From: Terriglobia bacterium
GTDB taxonomy: Bacteria; Acidobacteriota; Terriglobia; Bryobacterales; Bryobacteraceae
Direction: 5' to 3'
Assembly (NCBI GenBank): GCA_020073265.1
Contig: JAIQFN010000040.1
Coordinates: forward strand, 1-53,020
Length of the DNA stretch: 53,020 nt
Part shown: positions 30,401 to 38,410 of the stretch, piece by piece
How positions within the stretch are numbered: the first letter of the stretch is position 1
Layout of the letters: the number at the start of each line of letters is the position of its first letter
Notes under the pieces: generated by a model
Seen by the model: the letters and a program-made list of their open reading frames with translations, nothing else
Told to the model about the DNA's origin: nothing
Databases searched by the model: none
Translations under genes and position numbers: made by a program

Positions 30401-30518
30401 GGAGACCTCCTTGATGCCACCGGTTGGCATCCGTCGGCAAGAGCCGATTTCTAGCCAGTATACACCCCGGATTGCGCGTTATCGACCCCCGGGGTAGCGC
30501 GCTACGTCTGTGCGCCTG

Positions 30519-30983
30519 CTACTTAGCTTTTCGAGACGGGTTAGCTTTTCGAGACGGGATCAGGACGTAGACTATTGGTGCTGGCTGCTTGGAAGAATGG
30601 CGCACCCTGAGCAGTTCGGTGGCTTTCTTGGGGAATGGAACATTGATCATATCAGGTTGGGCGTTATTCCTTGTGGTCGGCATAGCAGCAATCAAGACGG
30701 CTTCAATTTCCTTGTGGCGTTCAGGATCGTTTGGCACGAAAACAGAAAAGTGGGTCCAGAAATTGTAGTTGCGTGCGCGTGGAACATTTGCATGAACCCA
30801 TAGCCGTGACCGAAGGTTCTTTCCTCTTCCGATGTAGTACGGAACATCCTCCCGATAGAGAACGTACACGCCAGTTTTGCCTAGGATCTTGAACTCAGGA
30901 TCTGACCGTAACGTTTCTCTGTCTTGATACAAGACCTCGCGCGGCCACATCCGCGCATACTCGATGTTTATTTGGGATGCCAT
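30519..30983 (-). CDS. GIY-YIG nuclease-domain protein
   Basis: A 154-residue protein. TGVYVLYREDVPYYIGRGKN (about 37-56) is the GIY-YIG core (G-V-Y and Y-I-G), followed by LRSRLWVHANVPRARNYNFW, with Arg60 and later Glu94 (HKEIEAVLIAAM) in the usual catalytic positions. The C-terminus has two copies of PSRKAN/PSRKAK, matching the tandem DNA repeat at 30523-30558. Base composition differs from neighbours. Free-standing GIY-YIG proteins can be mobile endonucleases or defence or repair nucleases; which applies is unknown. Confidence 0.78.
   Translation of the reverse strand: MASQINIEYARMWPREVLYQDRETLRSDPEFKILGKTGVYVLYREDVPYYIGRGKNLRSRLWVHANVPRARNYNFWTHFSVFVPNDPERHKEIEAVLIAAMPTTRNNAQPDMINVPFPKKATELLRVRHSSKQPAPIVYVLIPSRKANPSRKAK
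30523..30558 (+). repeat. 18-bp tandem duplication in the GIY-YIG gene
   Basis: TTAGCTTTTCGAGACGGG is present twice, head to tail (30523-30540 and 30541-30558). It adds six residues in frame at the nuclease C-terminus and includes a second stop triplet position, so the product length depends on repeat number only modestly. Confidence 0.85.
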
Positions 30984-31105
30984 TGATGTTCCATGCTCTC
31001 TCGCTCACCGGCCAGTCTATCCCACTTTGATAGACTGAGGCTGAAATAGACCAGCACAGCAGAGCAGCATTGTTGTGCCTCCTACACTCGAACGGAACGA
31101 TCCGC

Positions 31106-31303
31106 TTACACAGAACCCACCTCAGCAAGGCCCCGAGACAGGAACTTTTCACTCCAGAGCGCCGAAGCGACCCGCAGCCGGTTACGCCACGACCAACGCC
31201 TGACCCACCACCGAACAGGCCCTTCAAGACGAGAAAGGCGTATAACCAGCGTCACTAGATTGGCGACAAGCACAGTCGCAACGCAATAGAACGCTATGAA
31301 CAT
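31106..31303 (-). CDS. Possible small membrane protein
   Basis: A 65-residue frame with one clear N-terminal membrane helix (FIAFYCVATVLVANLVTLVI, residues 2-21) and an Arg/Trp-rich remainder (VRWWVRRWSWRNRLRV). No ribosome site precedes the ATG. It lies in the AT-richer segment between the 15-bp direct repeats, upstream of the GIY-YIG gene on the same strand. The clean helix followed by basic residues argues for a real protein; the lack of a start signal argues against. Confidence 0.35.
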   Translation of the reverse strand: MFIAFYCVATVLVANLVTLVIRLSRLEGPVRWWVRRWSWRNRLRVASALWSEKFLSRGLAEVGSV

Positions 31304-31344
31304 GAAGCGAGACTTTGCCGCGTTGATAGCGCTGAATTAGCGGG

Positions 31345-33711
31345 TTATCGACCCCCGGCCGCCGCCGAGACTTCGTTCCTCTTCGCCCGCAGGACCGCGC
31401 GGTAGCTGTCCACCAGGTTGCGCGTCAGCACCGCCATGTCGCGCGTCGCCACCACGCGTTCGCGCGCGCGCTGCGCCAGGCCTCGCGCCTTCACGGCGTC
31501 GTCGAACAGCTCGATGATTTTCGCGGCGAACTCAGTGGGATCGTCGGCCAGCGCGCAGATTTCTCCGTCCGCGGTGGTGAGGCCTTCCGCGCCCAGCCGC
31601 GTCGAGACCACCGGAATTCCGGCCGAAAACGCCTCCAGCAGCTTCACCCGCATGCCCGACCCGCTGAGAATGGGACACACGAACACCGCGTAGCGGCCGA
31701 GCGGCTCGCGCACGTCTTCGACAAATCCTCTCAGCTCGATGTGATCCGGCGGACCCGGCACCGAGTGGCGCGGAGGCGGCTCGGAACCGACGATGACCAG
31801 CCGGGCCTGGGGACAGCGTTGCAACACCGCCGGCAGCACCTTCTGCGCAAACCAGGCCAGCGCTTCCTGATTCGGGAGGTGACGGAAGCTGCCCAGGAAC
31901 AGCATGGTGTGCGGCTCCCGGCCATCGGGCTGGAACTGGTAGCTCGAAGTAGCGATGCCGGCGCGGTTGTCGTCCAGGCGGCCTGAGAGCTGGGGGAGAA
32001 AGGAAAGCAGGTAGTCGCGGTTTTCCGGGCTGCAGATCTGAATGCGATCGAAGCTCGGCAGGATCTTCAGCTCGTATCGGAGCGCGCGAAGATACTCGAC
32101 CGCGGCCTTGGCCGTCTTCACCACTCCGGACATCCTGGCGAGCGCCCGGCTGATGGACTGGAAGTAGACATCATGCTCGAACAGCACGCAGCCCAGCCGG
32201 TGAAAATCGGCGCCATACTGCGCTAGCGTCGTGTACTCGAGCTGCAACACGTCGACCTCGCGCAAGTGGATCTGGCGGTGCAGCAGCCATTCCAGATCGG
32301 CATTGGCGAACTCGCGCACCGCGAACGGAAGAATCGACCCGAGCTGTTTGGTCTTGCCTTCCACGCGCAGCAGGTACTCCACCGACGCGGCCTGCTGTTC
32401 GAGCACCGAGTGCGGCGCGCGTTCCCATTCATGGTCCAGCAGGATCACCAGGTGGAGCGAGCAGAGACTGGCCAGCTCGAGCGCAGTCTGGTACATGAAC
32501 ACGCCGCCGCCGTGGATGGGAGGGCAGATGGGATACGGCGAAACGAACAGCACGCTCAGCTTTTCCGGATCGTTCCGGACAGCGCCGAAGCGGTCGCGGA
32601 AGTAGCCGGCCAGCGGCCTGCGGAAGGCTTCCGTATCGGAGATCGCCGCCAGCGCGCGCACCCGCCGGCGGGAACCCAGCGCCGCGGGCAATTGCCGGAA
32701 TGCGCGCCAGAGTCCGGAGAGATTGGCCCGCTCGGGTGAATCGCCGAAGATCGCACTCAGAACCCCTCCGGCGAAGGTGAAAAAGAAATGCGAGCCCAGC
32801 CGCCGCCATTCGTGAATGTTCTTCCAGCAGAAGAGAATGAAATTCTTCTTCAGCACCAGGTCGATTTGGGTTTCGGAGAACCGCTTCCCGATAGTGCCGC
32901 GATGCTCGTGATAGACGACGCTGCGCGGCTGATAGAACACCTTCCAGCCGCGCTTCCAGGCCTGGTAGCCGAGGTCGGTGTCTTCCAGATAGAAGGGACG
33001 AAACAGTTCGTCGAAGCCGCCCAGCTCCAGAAACTTGCGGCGGTCGAGCGCGCACGAACCGCCACCCCCATAGAAGCAGGGAAACGCGGAGGTGACGGCC
33101 TGGTCTATGCGATGACGCACGCGCAGGCTGCCGTTTTCCCACCAGCCTTGCGTGAGCCCGGTCTCTTCCCGCAGCTTGGCGGGATCGCTGAAGTAGATCT
33201 GGCAGGAGGCGGCGAAAACGTTTTCGTCGGAGAACGTCTCAAGCAGCGGAGCCAGGAAATCGGGCTCGACGCGCATGTCGCTGTTGAGCAGCACCACGAT
33301 GTCGTTTTTCGCGGCACGAAAGCCTTCGTTCGAGCCGCCGCCGAATCCCAGGTTGCGCTCGAGCGCCAGCACGCGGACCGAGGGGAAGTTCTCGCGCACG
33401 AACTCGGCGCTTGAGTCGTCAGATCCGTTGTCGACGACCACGATCTCGTTGGCCGGATTCCCGGAGAGCGCCTGGACCACCGAAGGCAGGTATTTCGCGA
33501 GCAGGTCGCGGCCGTTCCAGTTCGGAATGACGACGCTCGCGGCGGTGTTCGAGGCCGGCCGGGCGGGCGCCAGCGCCGGCTTCCTCCGCAGCGCGCCGGC
33601 CAGGTCCGCGATCGCGATGGCGAGCACCGCGGCCAGCAGCAGAAAAGGAGCAAGCAGTAAAAGCGGAAGGGACTGGATGAGCCGCCGGGCAATGATGAGT
33701 AGCGTTCTCAC
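31345..33711 (-). CDS. Bifunctional glycosyltransferase, GT2 fused to GT4
   Basis: A 788-residue protein. An N-terminal membrane anchor (LLLLAPFLLLAAVLAIAIAD, about 17-36) precedes a GT2 domain (about 58-300: SVVIPNWNGRDLLAKYLPSV, VVDNGSDDSSAEFV, LLNSDMRVEPDFL, FYLEDTDLGYQAWKRGWKVF). A second domain (about 390-770) has GT-B features: LFVSPYPICPPIHGGGVFMY, TMLFLGSFRHLPNQEALAWF, and SGSGMRVKLLEAFSAGIPVV with the E-x7-type donor site. It could add two successive sugars to one glycan. Last gene of the Wzt-methyltransferase-transferase run; its stop lies in the right 15-bp direct repeat. Confidence 0.87.
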   Translation of the reverse strand: MRTLLIIARRLIQSLPLLLLAPFLLLAAVLAIAIADLAGALRRKPALAPARPASNTAASVVIPNWNGRDLLAKYLPSVVQALSGNPANEIVVVDNGSDDSSAEFVRENFPSVRVLALERNLGFGGGSNEGFRAAKNDIVVLLNSDMRVEPDFLAPLLETFSDENVFAASCQIYFSDPAKLREETGLTQGWWENGSLRVRHRIDQAVTSAFPCFYGGGGSCALDRRKFLELGGFDELFRPFYLEDTDLGYQAWKRGWKVFYQPRSVVYHEHRGTIGKRFSETQIDLVLKKNFILFCWKNIHEWRRLGSHFFFTFAGGVLSAIFGDSPERANLSGLWRAFRQLPAALGSRRRVRALAAISDTEAFRRPLAGYFRDRFGAVRNDPEKLSVLFVSPYPICPPIHGGGVFMYQTALELASLCSLHLVILLDHEWERAPHSVLEQQAASVEYLLRVEGKTKQLGSILPFAVREFANADLEWLLHRQIHLREVDVLQLEYTTLAQYGADFHRLGCVLFEHDVYFQSISRALARMSGVVKTAKAAVEYLRALRYELKILPSFDRIQICSPENRDYLLSFLPQLSGRLDDNRAGIATSSYQFQPDGREPHTMLFLGSFRHLPNQEALAWFAQKVLPAVLQRCPQARLVIVGSEPPPRHSVPGPPDHIELRGFVEDVREPLGRYAVFVCPILSGSGMRVKLLEAFSAGIPVVSTRLGAEGLTTADGEICALADDPTEFAAKIIELFDDAVKARGLAQRARERVVATRDMAVLTRNLVDSYRAVLRAKRNEVSAAAGGR

Positions 33712-33724
33712 TTGGCGCGGCTTC

Positions 33725-34942
33725 TCAGGGCTGATCGATTACCGGGCCCAGCCCCACTGTCCGGCCCAGCCTGACCCAGCGGGAAGAGCGCACCATCTGC
33801 AGCTTGGCCGCCAGCTCCTCACGCAGGCTCTCGGCGCGCTGGGCCCACTGCGTTCGTTCCACCACGGTCGCCTCGGCGGTTTCGAGCAAACGCACACACT
33901 CGGCCAGCTCGTCGCATTTGGCCTGCAGCTCCTGGGTCACGCTCAGAGCCCAGGCGGTCTTGCCGCGATTCTCCTCTTCGAGTCCGCCGATCTTGGTTTC
34001 GTACCCGTCCGCCTGGGCCGCGAGTTCATCCTGGAGTTTCATCACACGCTGCCCCGCGGCCTGGAGCTCGGCGTCCAGCTTCTCGGCCCAGCGATTGCGC
34101 GACTCGAGTTCTTCCTGTAGCTCGCGATGCAACGCCAGCAGCGAATCGCGCTCGGCCTGCGTCTCGGCCAGCCAGCCCTTGGTGCGCCCCAGCTCCTGGT
34201 CCAGCAGTTGGATGTGCTGCTCGCGTTCTCTCAGGACATTCGCGGCTTTCGGCACGTAGACGAATGAGCGCGGCTCGGGAAGCGGGCCAAAGGAACACAG
34301 CCCGATCAGGAAATGCGCCTCCTCCGGCTTGCCCCCGCCTCCGTCCACCCTGGCTTGCGCCGGCCAGATCAACTTGGGTGAGTGAAACGCGAAGGCTTCC
34401 GAGCGATTCTGGAGCAGCAGCCGGACGTTGGAGAAGACGCGCGCCAGCTCGCTCTCAAATTCATCCGGTTCGAATTCGTGCTGGTGATAAGGATTGGCTC
34501 CGGTGTTGGCGCGCGATTCCGCATAGTAGCGTTTGTTGGGCGATGAAACGACGAACAGTCCCTGGTGCGTGAGGACGCGCGCGCATTCGTCGAGCAGAGC
34601 GCGGTAGTCCTTCAGGTGTTCGATGACCTCGAAGGCGACAATCAGATCGAACGCATTGGCCGGAAAAGGAATGGCGGTGCAGGATGCAGCGACCGCGCGG
34701 AGATTGGCAGCCGGGAAATTCGCGCGGCAATACGCAGCCGCTTGCGGGTCGACATCCAGCGCCGTTACCGAGGCCGCGTCCAGCGCCAGCTCGGCCGACC
34801 CATACCCGGTTCCGCAGCCCGCGTCGAGCACCCGCTTGTCTTTGGCGTAGAGCCGGGCGAAGGCATAGCGGGCGACGTGCTCGTTCCACAGGTCGTCATT
34901 CACTTCGCCCGGAATTACTCGCTCTCCGGTGAACTCAACCAA
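33725..34942 (-). CDS. SAM-dependent methyltransferase with C-terminal coiled coil
   Basis: A 405-residue protein. Class I methyltransferase domain at about 5-200: VLDAGCGTGYGSAELAL (38-54) binds SAM, DLIVAFEVIEHL and LTHQGLFVVSSPNKRYY follow. From about 235 to 385 the sequence is a long heptad coiled coil (LREREQHIQLLDQELGRTKG and on). This layout resembles WbdD-like chain terminators, which cap O-antigen and set length with a coiled-coil ruler; here it sits right after a Wzt-type ATPase, which supports that reading. It lacks the kinase domain of E. coli WbdD. Its start overlaps the ATPase end by 8 bp. Confidence 0.8.
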   Translation of the reverse strand: MVEFTGERVIPGEVNDDLWNEHVARYAFARLYAKDKRVLDAGCGTGYGSAELALDAASVTALDVDPQAAAYCRANFPAANLRAVAASCTAIPFPANAFDLIVAFEVIEHLKDYRALLDECARVLTHQGLFVVSSPNKRYYAESRANTGANPYHQHEFEPDEFESELARVFSNVRLLLQNRSEAFAFHSPKLIWPAQARVDGGGGKPEEAHFLIGLCSFGPLPEPRSFVYVPKAANVLREREQHIQLLDQELGRTKGWLAETQAERDSLLALHRELQEELESRNRWAEKLDAELQAAGQRVMKLQDELAAQADGYETKIGGLEEENRGKTAWALSVTQELQAKCDELAECVRLLETAEATVVERTQWAQRAESLREELAAKLQMVRSSRWVRLGRTVGLGPVIDQP

Positions 34943-36263
34943 ATTTCGGCTCCGCGTGCGACAGGGCCGTCTCGGACGAAGCCAGGCAGCGGTTCAGCTC
35001 GACGCGGCACGGCAAGTGGATGGCTCCGTAGATTTCGCCTTCGCCGGCGCCCATCTGAAGCACGATCGCGTTGTCGATCCAGTCGCAGGTTTTGTAGGCG
35101 CGCAGCGTGCCGTCCGCTATGGCGGGCGAGAAGGAGAAGGTGACCGGTTGGAGTTCGGGAAGCTGCAGATGAAAGTCGACCGTGTAGATGTCGCCCGCGG
35201 CCATGGCAGGAAGCTCGAAGCCTTCGCGCGCCGTGTTGGTGCCCGCGAAATCGAGGCCCAGGTGGTTGCGCATGACGAAGCCCACGATAGGCAGCGCCAG
35301 GTCTTCGTGAGCCCGCACGCTGATTCGCACGATGACCTGCGCCGAGGGCTCCAGCAGATGCGTCGGCTGACCGTCGGCATTGAGAATCGCGATTCCGAGC
35401 ACTTCGGCGCGCGCGTCCCCGAAGCGATGATCGATGTTGGGAATGGTATCGACCACTTCAGGCGCCCGCACCGGAGCGCTCTGCAGCTTCTCGGCCTGAT
35501 GGTGCAGCGTGGTGACGTAGGCGCTGTCCTTTGCGACCATCGCGGCGGAATACCGCGTTACCACCGCGTCCGGGCTGCCCAGCTCCTTGATGTAGCCCTT
35601 CTCCAGCCACATGGCCCGATCGCCGATCGATTTCACTTCCGAGACAGCGTGGGTGACGAACAGGATGGTCACGCCTCTGGCGCGCAGCTCGTGGACTTTG
35701 CGGAGGCAGCGCTGCCGGAAGTAGATGTCGCCGACCGCTAGCGCCTCGTCCACCAGCAGGACCTCGGGATCGACGTGGATCGCCACCGCGAACGCGAGGC
35801 GCACCGCCATGCCGCTCGAGTACGTCTTGACAGGTTGATCGATGAACTCGCCGATCTCGGCGAATTCTTCAATTTGCTGGAAGCGCGCGTCGATTTCCTT
35901 GCGCGAAAGGCCCAGGATGGCGGCGTTGACGTAGACGTTGTCGCGGCCGCTGAACTCCGGGTTGAATCCGGTTCCGAGTTCCAGCAGGGCGGCGACGCGC
36001 CCGCGCACGATCACCTCGCCGGTGGACGGATGCAGGATGCCCGCCACCATCTGCAGCAGCGTGCTCTTGCCGGATCCGTTTTCGCCGACGATGCAGAACG
36101 TCTCGCCGGGGAAGACTTCGAAGCTGATGTCGCGCAGCGCCCAAAAGTCCCGATGGAAGGAGACGCGATTGAAGCAGGCCAGTTCCTTCAGGCGCGCGCT
36201 GGGTGCGGCATAGATGGGATAGCTTTTGGAGACCGCGCGAAATTCAACCAGAGGAGAGGGCAC
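34935..36263 (-). CDS. Polysaccharide export ABC ATPase, Wzt type with carbohydrate-binding tail
   Basis: A 442-residue protein. ATPase domain: Walker A GENGSGKST (60-68), signature region TYSSGMAVRLAFAVAIHV (about 147-164), Walker B VLLVDEALAVGD (about 168-179), switch His205 (FVTHAVSE). Residues about 280-442 form a Wzt-C-like beta domain (LGIAILNADGQPTHLLEPSA, FVMRNHLGLDFAGTNT, FSFSPAIADGTL), which in E. coli O8/O9a recognises the capped end of the glycan. The matching Wzm permease is not beside it; upstream is a gap and a tRNA. Overlaps the methyltransferase gene. Confidence 0.9.
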   Translation of the reverse strand: MPSPLVEFRAVSKSYPIYAAPSARLKELACFNRVSFHRDFWALRDISFEVFPGETFCIVGENGSGKSTLLQMVAGILHPSTGEVIVRGRVAALLELGTGFNPEFSGRDNVYVNAAILGLSRKEIDARFQQIEEFAEIGEFIDQPVKTYSSGMAVRLAFAVAIHVDPEVLLVDEALAVGDIYFRQRCLRKVHELRARGVTILFVTHAVSEVKSIGDRAMWLEKGYIKELGSPDAVVTRYSAAMVAKDSAYVTTLHHQAEKLQSAPVRAPEVVDTIPNIDHRFGDARAEVLGIAILNADGQPTHLLEPSAQVIVRISVRAHEDLALPIVGFVMRNHLGLDFAGTNTAREGFELPAMAAGDIYTVDFHLQLPELQPVTFSFSPAIADGTLRAYKTCDWIDNAIVLQMGAGEGEIYGAIHLPCRVELNRCLASSETALSHAEPKFG

Positions 36264-36639
36264 TAAACTCGAATCTACTGGAGGGGGAAGGGGCTGTCAA
36301 ATGGCCAGAAATGACTCAGGGCGACCGCCGACTCCTGCATGCCACCCCCAACTTCATGGATGCGGTGAAACCGCCGCTAGCCGGTGAGGCGATCTGTTCT
36401 CACCCTGCCGTGATCCATCTTGGGGGACTCGCCACGTCGAGGTAGCCGGTAGTCGCCCTGACGAGCAATCGTAGTCTCTATAAGACCTCCTACGGTCACT
36501 TGTCTCGAAGGCTAACTTTCATCAGCCAGCCTCCATCATTAAAATAGCCTAATCTCTGGCAAGTGTCAAGGATTTTAATGATTTAGAGTACCAGGTTGAC
36601 TTCCCATCGGCGCTCCAAATAACCTGAGAAAGTAGCCTT
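36264..36639. other. Gene-free region between the Wzt-type gene and tRNA-Met
   Basis: No protein-coding frame with support is seen in these 376 bp. It must hold the promoter of the minus-strand polysaccharide run. The right part is AT-rich and contains the 36535-36582 inverted repeat. A TTGACT at 36596-36601 could be a -35 box for the tRNA, but the matching -10 is poor. Confidence 0.5.
36535..36582. repeat. Perfect 11-bp AT-rich inverted repeat
   Basis: ATCATTAAAAT (36535-36545) and ATTTTAATGAT (36572-36582) are exact reverse complements separated by 26 bp. Both arms are almost all A/T in a GC-rich genome. It is upstream of tRNA-Met and may be a protein-binding site or a cruciform; no T-run consistent with a terminator follows. 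Confidence 0.6.
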
Positions 36640-36716
36640 GCCGGTGTAGCTCAGGTGGTTAGAGCGACGGTCTCATAATCCGTAGGTCGCAGGTTCGAGT
36701 CCTGCCGCCGGCACCA
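36640..36716 (+). tRNA. tRNA-Met (anticodon CAT, elongator type)
   Basis: A 77-nt cloverleaf: acceptor GCCGGTG / CGCCGGC, D arm with CAGGTGGTTAGAGC, anticodon loop CTCATAA, T arm GCAGG-TTCGAGT-CCTGC, encoded CCA. The anticodon stem ACGGT / TCCGT has a T-T mismatch next to the loop. The G-C first pair argues against initiator tRNA; a tRNA-Ile with modified CAU cannot be fully excluded. The gene ends exactly one base before the parB stop codon on the other strand. Confidence 0.92.
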
Positions 36717-37622
36717 TCACTCTTTGCGGCTGGTCGCAACAATCAGCTCGTAGACACGCTGCAGTTCTTCCTGCGAATAATATTCGATCTCGATCCGGCC
36801 GCGCTGGTCGCTCTTTTCGACGATGCGGACGCGGGTTCCCAGGGCGTTTTCGAGCTCTCCGACAGCGGCCCGTATATTGGGGTCCTGCAGCGGTTTGTCG
36901 GTGGGCTCCCGGGGTTCGTTGATCCTCTTCACCAGGCGCTCCACCTGCCGCACTGAAAAACCCTGAGCCGCCGACTTCTCGGCCAGCTGCGTCTGGAGTT
37001 CGGGCGTAGCGAGTCCCAGGATGGCCCGGGCATGCCCCATCGACAAGCGGCGCTCGGCCACCAGGAGCTGCACGTCCTTGGGAAGGCGCAGCAGCCGGAT
37101 CATGTTGGTGATGGTGGTGCGATCCTTGCCGGTGCGGTTGGCGATCTCCTCGTGGCTCAGGCTCATCTCGCGGCAGAGGCGGTCCAGGGCCTGGGCGGTC
37201 TCGATGGGGTTCAGATCCTCGCGCTGGATGTTTTCGATCAGCGCGATCTCGAGGACGCGTTCGTCGGCGTAGTCCTGGATGATAGCCGGGATTTCGGCCA
37301 GCCCGGCCAGCTTAGCCGCCCTCAGACGACGCTCGCCGGCGATCAACTCGAACTGGCCGGCTTTTCTGCGAACCAGGATCGGCTGTATAACACCGTTTGT
37401 TTCTATGGAGTTAGCCAATTCCTGCAGCCGGCCGGGATCGAATACCGTGCGGGGCTGCAGCGGGTTGGGTCCCACTTGGGCGATCGGAATCAGGCTGATT
37501 CGGGCGCCGCTGGGTGGCAGTTCCGTAGCCGCGTGGGCTGACGCCGCGGGCTTGTGGGAAAGCAGAGCCGACAGGCCCTTACCCAAGACTTTGCGTGGTG
37601 GCTTGTCCGGCTTTTTGGGCAC
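36717..37622 (-). CDS. parB: Chromosome partitioning protein ParB
   Basis: A 301-residue protein. The start is the GTG at 37622 (VPKKPDKPPRKVLGKGLSAL), with AGGAG upstream and the family's LGKGLSALL start motif; the frame is open a little further. The CTP-binding ParB/Srx domain has LQPRTVFDPGRLQELANSI and GERRLRAAKLAG. The helix-turn-helix is about LSHEEIANRTGKDRTTITNM, which binds parS. The C-terminal dimer domain ends the protein. It overlaps parA by 44 bp. Two parS sites lie about 0.8 kb upstream. Confidence 0.96.
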   Translation of the reverse strand: MPKKPDKPPRKVLGKGLSALLSHKPAASAHAATELPPSGARISLIPIAQVGPNPLQPRTVFDPGRLQELANSIETNGVIQPILVRRKAGQFELIAGERRLRAAKLAGLAEIPAIIQDYADERVLEIALIENIQREDLNPIETAQALDRLCREMSLSHEEIANRTGKDRTTITNMIRLLRLPKDVQLLVAERRLSMGHARAILGLATPELQTQLAEKSAAQGFSVRQVERLVKRINEPREPTDKPLQDPNIRAAVGELENALGTRVRIVEKSDQRGRIEIEYYSQEELQRVYELIVATSRKE

Positions 37623-38376
37623 GGGCGAGGATCTCCTTTGCCAGCTGTATATAGCTCTCGGCACCGCGCGACCGGACGTCATAGACCAGGATGGGCTTGC
37701 CGAAGCTGGGCGCCTCGGCGAGCCGGACGCTGCGCGGGATCACGGTTTGGAAGACGTCCCGGTCGAAAAAGTCGCGAAGGTCTTGTTCCACCTGGCGCGT
37801 CAGGTTCATGCGTTCATCGTACATGGTGAGCAGCACGCCCTCGATCTTCAGGTCGCTGCCGAAGGACCCCCGAATCCGGTCGATCGTGTCCAGGAGTTGT
37901 GAGATGCCTTCCAGTGCGAAGAACTCGCATTGAATGGGGATGAGGATGGAATCCGCCGCCACCAGCGCGTTGAGGGTCAGCAGGTCCAGCGCGGGGGGGC
38001 AATCGATCAGAATGTAGTCATATTGGCTGCGCACTGGCTCCAGGCGTTCCCGGAGCCGCGATTCACGGTTCTCGAGATCGATCAGTTCCAGGTTGGCGGC
38101 CACCAGGTTCTTGTCCGAGGGCACAATGTCCAGACCTTCGAACCCGGTATGGACGATAGCCGCGGACAGGTCCGCCTCGCCCAGCAGCACCTGGTACAGC
38201 GTCGGCCGCTCGCCGGTTTTCGAAACGCCCAGGCCGGTGGTGGCGTTTCCCTGGGGGTCGGAATCAATCAGCAGGACGTGCAGGTCGTTCGCCGCCAGGG
38301 ACGCACTGAGGTTGATGGCCGTAGTGGTTTTACCTACGCCTCCCTTTTGGTTTGCGATCGCGATGATTTTCCCCAA
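37579..38376 (-). CDS. parA: Chromosome partitioning ATPase ParA (Soj type)
   Basis: A 265-residue deviant Walker ATPase. The TTG at 38376 is chosen because it yields the standard N-terminus (L/M)GKIIAIANQKGGVGKTTTA, with the deviant Walker A KGGVGKTT at 11-18. A GTG at 38394 within parS site 1 is possible; the frame is open further upstream but covers rsmG. LLIDSDPQGNATTGLG and DYILIDCPPALDLLTLNALV are the switch and Walker B regions. It drives origin segregation with ParB. Confidence 0.94.
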   Translation of the reverse strand: MGKIIAIANQKGGVGKTTTAINLSASLAANDLHVLLIDSDPQGNATTGLGVSKTGERPTLYQVLLGEADLSAAIVHTGFEGLDIVPSDKNLVAANLELIDLENRESRLRERLEPVRSQYDYILIDCPPALDLLTLNALVAADSILIPIQCEFFALEGISQLLDTIDRIRGSFGSDLKIEGVLLTMYDERMNLTRQVEQDLRDFFDRDVFQTVIPRSVRLAEAPSFGKPILVYDVRSRGAESYIQLAKEILARAQKAGQATTQSLG

Positions 38377-38386
38377 GGTCCCCTCA

Positions 38387-38402
38387 TGTTCCACGTGAAA
38401 CC
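38387..38402. promoter_or_regulatory. parS site 1
   Basis: TGTTCCACGTGAAACC matches the near-universal bacterial centromere consensus TGTTTCACGTGAAACA at 14 of 16 positions, including the CACGTG core. It lies just upstream of the parA start and is the nucleation site for ParB. Confidence 0.88.
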
Positions 38403-38410
38403 AAAGATCG

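Larger units (their letters stand above)
30478..31358. mobile_element. Putative insertion flanked by 15-bp direct repeats, carrying a GIY-YIG nuclease
   Basis: GTTATCGACCCCCGG occurs at 30478-30492 and 31344-31358, with further near-identity just outside. The 850 bp between are AT-richer than both sides and hold a GIY-YIG nuclease gene and a small ORF. The right copy overlaps the stop codon of the GT2-GT4 fusion. Duplicated target plus foreign composition plus a nuclease fit a recent insertion. No terminal inverted repeats or transposase were seen, so the mechanism is unclear. Confidence 0.5.
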
